A stretch of DNA of 6,171 nt from Sediminibacterium sp. GTDB taxonomy: Bacteria > Bacteroidota > Bacteroidia > Chitinophagales > Chitinophagaceae. The stretch covers positions 1 through 6,171 of the forward strand of contig JALQXE010000079.1 in NCBI GenBank assembly GCA_023263235.1. Direction: 5' to 3'. Under the pieces are notes generated by a model, which was given only the letters and a program-made list of their open reading frames with translations, had not been told where the DNA came from and did no database searches. Positions 1-5,078 of the stretch are shown piece after piece. Made by a program: the position numbers and the translations under genes. Each line of letters begins with the position of its first letter. The stretch's first letter is position 1.

Positions 1-250
<250 letters not shown>

Positions 251-294
251 TTAATTTTACGAATTTATATTTTCAGAAAAGTTGCAAGTGTATA

Positions 295-588
295 TTATAC
301 AATTGCAAGTAAATCACTTTCACGCATGATTAATAAATCTTGACCTTCGATTTGGATTTCTGTACCAGCATACTTGCCGTATAAAACTGTGTCACCCACT
401 TTTACAGTTACAGGTTCATCTTTTTTACCTGGACCAGCTGCTACGATTGTTCCACGTTGTGGCTTCTCTTTTGCAGTGTCTGGGATGATGATTCCACCAG
501 CTGTTTTCTCTTCAGCAGCGGCAGGCATAACAATTACTCTGTCGTGTAAAGGCGTAATGTTTACTTTTTTAGCCGTACTCTTAGCCAT
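295..588 (-). CDS. groES: 10 kDa co-chaperonin GroES
   Basis: A 97-residue co-chaperonin that forms the heptameric lid of the GroEL chamber in the cytosol. Visible signatures are PLHDRVIV at residues 13-20, the mobile loop around residues 26-42 with GGIIIPD at 31-37 (the hydrophobic triplet that docks on GroEL, equivalent to GGIVL in E. coli), [14 protein letters not shown] at 62-75 and the C-terminal [12 protein letters not shown]. Length matches the family (about 95-97). The N-terminus carries a few extra basic residues ([10 protein letters not shown]) before the conserved ITPLHDR; the only other in-frame Met lies after the conserved start region, so the ATG at 588 is taken. There is no Shine-Dalgarno. 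It is first in the operon with groEL and divergent from nusB across a 201-bp region. Heat or stress induction is expected for this operon, but no CIRCE element (TTAGCACTC-N9-GAGTGCTAA) is present. Confidence 0.98.
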   Translation of the reverse strand: MAKSTAKKVNITPLHDRVIVMPAAAEEKTAGGIIIPDTAKEKPQRGTIVAAGPGKKDEPVTVKVGDTVLYGKYAGTEIQIEGQDLLIMRESDLLAIV

Positions 589-699
589 ACTTTATCGTTT
601 TTAGTTTTTAAATAAATATTAATACTCTTGAAGCATCGATAACCATGCCAATGCAATTCTTGCACTAATGTTAAGCCAAAATTTCAGTAAGCAAGCACA

Positions 700-720
700 T
701 TTGCCCCAAGGGGAGGCAAA
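700..720. promoter_or_regulatory. Inverted repeat in the groES/nusB divergent region (candidate operator)
   Basis: A GC-rich hairpin-capable inverted repeat in otherwise AT-rich intergenic DNA: TTTGCC (700-705) and GGCAAA (715-720) separated by 9 nt, with a CCCCAAGGGG palindrome at 704-713 inside. It lies 112 bp upstream of the groES start and 70 bp upstream of the preferred nusB start. It is not followed by a T-run in either direction, so it does not look like a terminator. The 6-9-6 layout resembles a repressor operator such as CIRCE in geometry only; the sequence differs. A weak minus-strand promoter (CAA at 707-709 giving TTG, then 22 nt, then AAATTTTG on 684-677) would place its -33 box inside this repeat. 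A regulatory role is inference. Confidence 0.4.
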
Positions 721-758
721 TCTATGCTTAAAATGTCAGTTTTTTGGAAAAAAATGGA

Positions 759-766
759 TAGATTTG
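759..766 (+). promoter_or_regulatory. Bacteroidota -7 promoter element for nusB
   Basis: TAGATTTG is an exact match to the Bacteroidota housekeeping -7 consensus TAnnTTTG. Transcription would start near 773, giving a leader of about 17 nt before the ATG at 790. No TTG sits at the ideal 19-21 nt upstream; the nearest is the TTTTTTGG stretch at 740-747, spaced only about 12 nt. The element lies inside the 5' extension of the nusB reading frame (724-789), which argues that this extension is not translated. Confidence 0.45.
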
Positions 767-789
767 CAGCGCAATTAGCTCTTATACAT

Positions 790-1704
790 ATGATGAACAG
801 AAGAAATATCCGAATTAAAGTGATGCAGGTTTTGTACATGCTTGAATCAAATATTCAAGGCACTTCAAACGCTTTACTTAACAAAGAATTTGACAAATCC
901 CGCAATTTATTCGTTTTCTTAGTTCATTTAATCCACCAAGTAGCTTTATATGCCGAAGTGGAATCCCAACAAAGGGCCTCAAAAAACCTCCCCAATGAGT
1001 CCGATTTAACAGTAAATATCAAAATTGCAGGCAATGCTATTGTAGGGCAAACCATATCATTAGAAGGTTTTAAAAAAGCCTTGGAATTGGTAAAACCACA
1101 ACAGTGGATTGAAGGTGATTTGGTTAAAAATTTATTTAGACAATTGGTTGCGTCCAATGAATACAAAGTTTATATCTCCGAAGAAAACAGAGATAAATCC
1201 AAAGAAAAAGAAATTTTAAAATACATTTTTGGAAACATCATTTTAGGATCTGAGCATACAGTAGATTATATTGATGAGCATTTTACCAATTGGGAGGACG
1301 AAGGGGATATGATGATTGGTTTGGTGTTGAACTATATACAAAAACCAGGATCGGTAAATTTCTTGGATTTGGTGGGTGATGAAAAAATGAAATTTGCAAT
1401 TGAATTATTGGAAACAGCCATTGCTAAAAAAACAATTGCGGAAGATATTATAAAACCAAGATTAAAGAACTGGGATCCTGAACGTATAGCAGTTATAGAT
1501 ATGATATTGTTGAGATTGGGCGTATGCGAATTGGTATATTTTGATACCATTCCTACTAAAGTAACGATTAATGAATATATAGATTTAGCAAAAGAATACA
1601 GTACTGAACAAAGCGGACATTTTGTAAATGGTATTTTAGATAGCATTCACAAAGAATTGGTAGGGAACGGTAAAATTCAAAAAGTAAGCCACAAAGCTAA
1701 ATAG
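790..1704 (+). CDS. nusB: Transcription antitermination protein NusB (long Bacteroidota form)
   Basis: NusB, which with NusE/S10 binds boxA RNA and helps RNA polymerase through rRNA operons. From the ATG at 790 it is 304 residues. The N-terminus has the family helix NRRNIRIKVMQVLYMLE (about residues 3-19). The C-terminal half carries the hallmark NWDPERIAVIDMILLRLGVCEL (227-248) and INEYIDLAKEYSTEQSGHF (260-278), then VNGILDSI. Classical NusB is about 140 residues; here roughly 150 residues of helical, charged sequence sit between the first helix and the C-terminal half, the usual Bacteroidota build. The frame is open to an ATG at 724, but those 22 residues precede the conserved start and contain the -7 promoter element, so 790 (or the adjacent ATG at 793) is preferred. 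It is followed 65 bp later by yajC. Confidence 0.93.
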   Translation: MMNRRNIRIKVMQVLYMLESNIQGTSNALLNKEFDKSRNLFVFLVHLIHQVALYAEVESQQRASKNLPNESDLTVNIKIAGNAIVGQTISLEGFKKALELVKPQQWIEGDLVKNLFRQLVASNEYKVYISEENRDKSKEKEILKYIFGNIILGSEHTVDYIDEHFTNWEDEGDMMIGLVLNYIQKPGSVNFLDLVGDEKMKFAIELLETAIAKKTIAEDIIKPRLKNWDPERIAVIDMILLRLGVCELVYFDTIPTKVTINEYIDLAKEYSTEQSGHFVNGILDSIHKELVGNGKIQKVSHKAK

Positions 1705-1713
1705 TAATTCACT

Positions 1714-1721
1714 TATATTTG
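1714..1721 (+). promoter_or_regulatory. Bacteroidota -7 promoter element for yajC
   Basis: TATATTTG matches TAnnTTTG exactly and sits 9 bp past the nusB stop codon and 48 bp before the yajC start. A start site near 1728 would leave a leader of about 40 nt, AT-rich and lacking a Shine-Dalgarno. No TTG is visible at the ideal -33 spacing, which would fall in the last nusB codons. yajC may therefore have its own promoter in addition to read-through from nusB. Confidence 0.45.
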
Positions 1722-1769
1722 TACAAGCAATTTGAAACTCAAATTTTAAAATAATTTAAACAATAAAAA

Positions 1770-2075
1770 ATGACAACAATTTTATTACAAGCCCCACAAC
1801 AAGGTGGAACTTTTCAATTAATAATGCTAGGTGGAATTATCGTAGTATTTTGGTTTTTCATGATCCGTCCACAAGCTAAAAAGGCAAAAGAACAAAAGAA
1901 ATTTATTGACAATATGCAAAAAGGCGACAAAGTTGTTACTATCGCTGGAATTCATGGAACAATTAGTAAAGTAAACGAGGACAATACGGTTCAATTAGAA
2001 GTTAGTCCAGGTAGTTATTTGAAAATTGAAAGATCTTCAATTAGTTTAGAATGGTCTCAAGCTATTAACAAATAA
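1770..2075 (+). CDS. yajC: Sec translocon accessory subunit YajC
   Basis: A 101-residue single-pass inner-membrane protein that associates with SecDF and the SecYEG channel. A short N-terminal segment (MTTILLQAPQQGG) precedes one membrane helix at about residues 15-32 (FQLIMLGGIIVVFWFFMI), then the family signature RPQAKKAKEQKKF at 33-45 and the cytoplasmic beta domain GDKVVTIAGIHGTI (52-65) ending in SYLKIERSSI. The size and order of elements match YajC throughout. The ATG at 1770 is preceded by an A-rich stretch and no Shine-Dalgarno, as usual in this phylum. It lies between nusB and coaE, a neighbourhood seen repeatedly in Bacteroidota, and ends 34 bp before a strong terminator. Confidence 0.96.
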   Translation: MTTILLQAPQQGGTFQLIMLGGIIVVFWFFMIRPQAKKAKEQKKFIDNMQKGDKVVTIAGIHGTISKVNEDNTVQLEVSPGSYLKIERSSISLEWSQAINK

Positions 2076-2109
2076 GCACTTATCTTATAATTGATAAATT
2101 TTAAACGGG

Positions 2110-2153
2110 TCCGAACTTAGTTTTTAGAAATAGAAACTTAGTTCGGATTTTTT
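2110..2153 (+). terminator. Intrinsic terminator after yajC
   Basis: A 14-bp stem, TCCGAACTTAGTTT (2110-2123) against AAACTTAGTTCGGA (2134-2147), has a single T-T mismatch, a loop of about 10 nt, and six Ts immediately after (2148-2153). The 8 bp next to the T-run, TCCGAACT/AGTTCGGA, pair perfectly. Position and shape fit rho-independent termination of the nusB-yajC transcript. It separates yajC from coaE, so coaE should have its own promoter or depend on read-through. Confidence 0.88.
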
Positions 2154-2177
2154 CATGTTTAAATTTCACCTAACTTT

Positions 2178-2183
2178 AAGGAG
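2178..2183 (+). promoter_or_regulatory. Shine-Dalgarno-like AAGGAG before coaE
   Basis: AAGGAG lies 12 nt upstream of the coaE ATG, a little further than the usual 5-9 nt. It stands out because none of the other genes in this window has a recognisable Shine-Dalgarno, in keeping with Bacteroidota. It supports the ATG at 2196 as the start, but whether it is used here is uncertain. Confidence 0.4.
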
Positions 2184-2195
2184 TAATTAATATTC

Positions 2196-2810
2196 ATGGC
2201 AGTAATTATTGGATTAACAGGCGGAATAGGTTCAGGTAAATCCACTATTGCAAAAGTGTTTGCAAATTTAGGAATACCTGTTTTTGATGCTGATGCTACC
2301 GCTAAACACATAATGAATACCAGTCCTGTTATTAAGGAAAAACTAATTGAAACTTTTGGCAATCAGGTTTATGTACAACAAAATGAAAAAAACAAGGAGA
2401 ATGAATACGTTTTAAATAGGGCCTATTTATCTCAAATTGTTTTTTCGGATCATTTTAAATTAGAACAATTAAACGCAATTGTTCATCCCATCACCATTCA
2501 AACTGCATTAGATTGGGCAAAGCATCAAACTACTCCCTATGTAATAAAAGAGGCCGCATTATTTTTTGAGTCAGGTTCAACCTTTGGCGTTTCAAAAATA
2601 ATAGGCGTATCGGCGCCAAAATCCCTTCGGATAAATAGGGTAATGAAAAGAGATCATTGCACAAAGCAGGAAGTAGAAAAAAGAATGATGCACCAAATTG
2701 ATGAATCTTTGAAAATGAAATTGTGTGACTGGATTATTGAGAATGATGATCAACATTTAGTATTACCACAAGTAGTTGCCTTACATAAAGAAATTATGGC
2801 TACTTTATAA
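2196..2810 (+). CDS. coaE: Dephospho-CoA kinase CoaE
   Basis: A 204-residue cytosolic P-loop kinase that phosphorylates the 3'-hydroxyl of dephospho-CoA with ATP, the final step of coenzyme A synthesis. The Walker A loop is GLTGGIGSGKST at residues 6-17. DADATAKHIM at 31-40 carries the conserved Asp of the substrate site. Further family features are NAIVHPIT (93-100), the EAALFFESG strand-turn (119-127; other family members read E-x-PLLFE-x-G), and RVMKRDHCTKQEVEKRM (148-164) in the lid/base-binding part. The length is typical (about 200). The terminator just upstream implies separate initiation. A near-match to the -7 element, TAAATTTC at 2160-2167, is the only promoter candidate and is weak. 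The last 11 bp overlap the 3' end of the convergent methyltransferase gene, with no terminator between them. Confidence 0.96.
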   Translation: MAVIIGLTGGIGSGKSTIAKVFANLGIPVFDADATAKHIMNTSPVIKEKLIETFGNQVYVQQNEKNKENEYVLNRAYLSQIVFSDHFKLEQLNAIVHPITIQTALDWAKHQTTPYVIKEAALFFESGSTFGVSKIIGVSAPKSLRINRVMKRDHCTKQEVEKRMMHQIDESLKMKLCDWIIENDDQHLVLPQVVALHKEIMATL

Positions 2811-3750
2811 TTTTGTAACACCAACGTTTTAATCTTCCTTCAAAATCAAATGGGTTAGTTGCCTTGGTTATATCTTTTACATTTTCACTATTGATATTTT
2901 CTAAATCAATAATAAATTGCGTATAGTTGGTACTAAAATATAACAGGCCTCCTGGCTTCATGGCACGCAATACATCGTTAATTAGTTCAACATGATCCCT
3001 CTGAATATCTAAAATATCCTTCATTCTTTTACTATTGCTAAAAGTAGGAGGGTCCATTACCACTAAATCATAATGGTTGCTAGGCAATAATTTTAAATAT
3101 TGCTTTACATCGGCGTGTACAAATTGATATGCTACTGGGTTCTTTAATAAGTTGATAGCAAAATTATCCTCACTCCAAGTTAAATAGGTTTTTGACAAAT
3201 CAACCGATGTTACTGTTTTTGCTCCTGCTGCAGCTGCATATACCGAGAAGGAACTCGTATAACTAAATAAATTTAAGAATGTTTTGTCTTTAGCTTCCGC
3301 AGCAACCATTTGCCTTGTAATTCTATGATCCAAAAATAATCCTGTATCCAAATAGTCGGTTAAATTTACAAGAAACTTATGTCCATTTTCTTGTACAGTG
3401 ATTATTTTTGACGCTGTTACCTCTTCCTTTTCATATTGACCTTCTCTGTGCGACATTCTTTTACGCAATTTCACAAACATATGATCTACAAGAACACCCG
3501 TCATAGTGGAAATAATATTTTTTGTCGTTTCAAACCATTGCGTATGTTCTTCTTCCGTTAAAGCATGTCGACGATTGTATTCGGCAATATAAATGTATTG
3601 TTCATAAAATTCGATACATATTGGAAACTCAGGGAGGTCATGATCATATAATCTCCAACAGGTCAAGTTTAATCGCTTGGCTTGTTTAAGACGGTGCTTA
3701 TAATTCTTAAGCAACCTGTTTTCAAACATTTGAAATTTCTCAGGAGTCAC
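2800..3750 (-). CDS. rlmK: Stand-alone RlmK-type 23S rRNA guanine-N7 methyltransferase (class I SAM-dependent)
   Basis: A 316-residue SAM-dependent methyltransferase colinear with the C-terminal (RlmK) half of E. coli RlmKL, which makes m7G2069 in 23S rRNA. Matches in order are MFENRLLKNYKHR (8-20), WRLYDHDLPEFP (32-43), NLTDYLDTGLFLDHR (129-143), SAM-binding motif I NLFSYTSSFSV (160-170), VDLS (183-186) with the acidic ribose-binding residue, catalytic DPPTFSNSK (233-241) and QRDH (250-253). The THUMP domain and the RlmL methyltransferase half are absent, so the m2G2445 activity would need another gene. The frame opens with GTG at 3750, sharing one base with the TAG stop of the upstream aminotransferase (TAGTG), which suggests translational coupling. 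An ATG at 3729 (309 residues), where family similarity begins, is a real alternative. Specificity is inferred from homology; the general family assignment is secure. Confidence 0.88.
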   Translation of the reverse strand: MTPEKFQMFENRLLKNYKHRLKQAKRLNLTCWRLYDHDLPEFPICIEFYEQYIYIAEYNRRHALTEEEHTQWFETTKNIISTMTGVLVDHMFVKLRKRMSHREGQYEKEEVTASKIITVQENGHKFLVNLTDYLDTGLFLDHRITRQMVAAEAKDKTFLNLFSYTSSFSVYAAAAGAKTVTSVDLSKTYLTWSEDNFAINLLKNPVAYQFVHADVKQYLKLLPSNHYDLVVMDPPTFSNSKRMKDILDIQRDHVELINDVLRAMKPGGLLYFSTNYTQFIIDLENINSENVKDITKATNPFDFEGRLKRWCYKIIK

Positions 3751-4940
3751 TATTTCAATTTAGCCAATGCTTCTTTTATTCTTGCCCATGCTTTTTCGAT
3801 ATTTGGCATACTATTGGCAAAAGAGAAACGTACACAATTAGGTTCACCAAAGGCATCACCCATCACGGAAGAAACATGAGCGGTATTTAATAAATACATG
3901 CTAAAATCAGCTGCATTTGCAATGGTTTGTGTGCCATCCGATTTTCCATAATAGTTACTTACATCTGGGAACACATAAAATGCACCTTCTGGCGCATAAC
4001 ACTTGAATCCTGGCACTTCGCTTACTAATTTCAAAGTAGTAGTTCTACGGCGTGTAAATTCTTGGGTCATTTCCATAGATGGTTTTAGATCGCCAACTAA
4101 GGCAGTTACTGCTGCCTTTTGCGTAATTGAGCATGTCCCTGATGTAAACTGTCCCTGTAGTTTTTCCATTGCTTTTGCAACTTCAACAGATGAAGCAGTA
4201 TAACCTAATCTCCAACCCGTCATAGCAAAACCTTTACTTAATCCATTAATAACAACTACCTGATCTTTTATTTCGGAAAACTGAGCAATACTTTCATGTT
4301 TACCAACAAAATTGATGTATTCATAAATTTCATCTGAAAGCAAAGTAATATGAGGATATTTCTTGAATAAATCAGCAATTGCTTTTAATTCATCTTTACT
4401 ATAAACAGCACCGCTTGGATTACAAGGGCTAGAGAACATGAACACTTTTGTTTTAGGAGTAATCGCTGCTTCAATTTGAGCAGGAGTTGCTTTAAATCCG
4501 GCTTCTGTTGTGGTTCTAATTTCAACAACCTTACCTCTCGCAATTTTTACTAACTCAGAATATGTTACCCAATATGGAGTGGGAATAATAACTTCATCAC
4601 CATCGTCTACCAGTGCTAAAATTGCGTTCGCTAAACTTTGTTTAGCACCCGTAGAAGTAACTATTTGTTCAGGTTTATAATCTAAATTATTATCTCTTTT
4701 TAATTTCGAACAAACGGCTTCTCTTAAATCTAAAAATCCTGCTACTGGTGTATAATGAGACCAGTTGTCATTAATGGCTTTTATTGCAGCATCTTTAATA
4801 TGTTGAGGCGTATCAAAATCGGGTTCTCCCAAACTAAGATCAATTACATCAATTCCTTGTGCTCTTAATTCTCGACCTAACTTAGCCATTTTTAAAGTTT
4901 CTGGCTCACTAAAACGATTTAATAAAGATGATAATATCAT
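3750..4940 (-). CDS. aspC: PLP-dependent class I aminotransferase, aspartate aminotransferase type (subgroup Ib)
   Basis: A 396-residue cytosolic fold-type I transaminase, probably converting aspartate and 2-oxoglutarate to oxaloacetate and glutamate. Visible landmarks are SEPETLKMAK (11-20), DLSLGEPDFDTP (34-45), STGAKQSL (96-103) for phosphate binding, PYW (122-124) stacking on the cofactor, SPCNPSG with Asn174, SDEIYE with Asp203 and Tyr206, the Schiff-base lysine in NGLSKGFAMTGWRLGY (Lys236), and Arg371 in CVRFSFANS, which binds the substrate carboxylate. All catalytic residues are present. The frame is open to an ATG at 4982, but those 14 residues lie before the conserved MILSSLLNRFSEPETLK start and overlap a direct repeat, so 4940 is preferred. 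It is followed with a one-base overlap by rlmK, so the two are probably cotranscribed. Aspartate preference is inferred; prephenate or aromatic substrates cannot be excluded. Confidence 0.93.
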   Translation of the reverse strand: MILSSLLNRFSEPETLKMAKLGRELRAQGIDVIDLSLGEPDFDTPQHIKDAAIKAINDNWSHYTPVAGFLDLREAVCSKLKRDNNLDYKPEQIVTSTGAKQSLANAILALVDDGDEVIIPTPYWVTYSELVKIARGKVVEIRTTTEAGFKATPAQIEAAITPKTKVFMFSSPCNPSGAVYSKDELKAIADLFKKYPHITLLSDEIYEYINFVGKHESIAQFSEIKDQVVVINGLSKGFAMTGWRLGYTASSVEVAKAMEKLQGQFTSGTCSITQKAAVTALVGDLKPSMEMTQEFTRRRTTTLKLVSEVPGFKCYAPEGAFYVFPDVSNYYGKSDGTQTIANAADFSMYLLNTAHVSSVMGDAFGEPNCVRFSFANSMPNIEKAWARIKEALAKLK

Positions 4941-4964
4941 GGTATAAAATTTGATAAAGCGAAT

Positions 4965-4983
4965 TTCGCAAATTATTCGCAAA
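4965..4983. repeat. Tandem 8-bp direct repeat upstream of the aminotransferase gene
   Basis: TTCGCAAA occurs twice, at 4965-4972 and 4976-4983, an 11-bp period close to one helical turn, 25-43 bp upstream of the preferred aminotransferase start. A short inverted repeat GCGA-N3-TCGC (4959-4969) overlaps the first copy. This spacing suits a regulator bound to one face of the DNA, or it may be coincidence. No clear -33/-7 pair is seen here; the closest is a TAATTTG on the minus strand, one base short of the -7 consensus. Confidence 0.35.
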
Positions 4984-5032
4984 CGCCTGTAAGTTTAAGG
5001 CTTTTAGAAAGATTTAATTATTCAGCCTATGG

Positions 5033-5059
5033 TTTCATTATTGTGAATATCTAATGAAA
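5033..5059. repeat. 8-bp perfect inverted repeat between aminotransferase and serine hydrolase genes
   Basis: TTTCATTA (5033-5040) and TAATGAAA (5052-5059) are separated by 11 nt. The repeat lies 19 bp past the serine hydrolase stop codon and 92 bp upstream of the aminotransferase start, both genes being on the minus strand. The stem is AT-rich and lacks a trailing T-run on the minus strand, so it is a poor terminator. It may be an operator for the aminotransferase gene or a 3' stabilising hairpin. The rest of the gap from 4941 to 5078 holds no gene that I can see. Confidence 0.35.
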
Positions 5060-5078
5060 ACGAATAGGAGCTTAGTTG

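Noticed and set aside
589..690. Sigma-54 promoter for groES (TGGC...TGC on the minus strand)
   Set aside because: TGGCATG and TTGGCTTAACATTAGTGCA look suggestive, but the GG-to-GC spacing is not the required 10 nt in either case.
589..789. CIRCE/HrcA operator upstream of groES
   Set aside because: No TTAGCACTC-N9-GAGTGCTAA match is present; the inverted repeat at 700-720 shares only the spacer length.
924..1646. Minus-strand open frames inside nusB (924-1166 and 1332-1646)
   Set aside because: nusB is a clear family match across this stretch and the antisense translations show no recognisable domain or start context.
2159..2362. Minus-strand frame opposite the coaE start
   Set aside because: It is antisense to the Walker A region of coaE and shows no recognisable protein feature.
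3682..4203. Plus-strand frames opposite rlmK and the aminotransferase (3682-3879 and 4003-4203)
   Set aside because: Both are antisense to strongly conserved enzyme sequence and carry no family motif.
4984..5005. Hairpin GCCT-N9-AGGC as a terminator for the serine hydrolase gene
   Set aside because: The stem is only 4-5 bp with a weak TTT after it on the minus strand, too weak to call.
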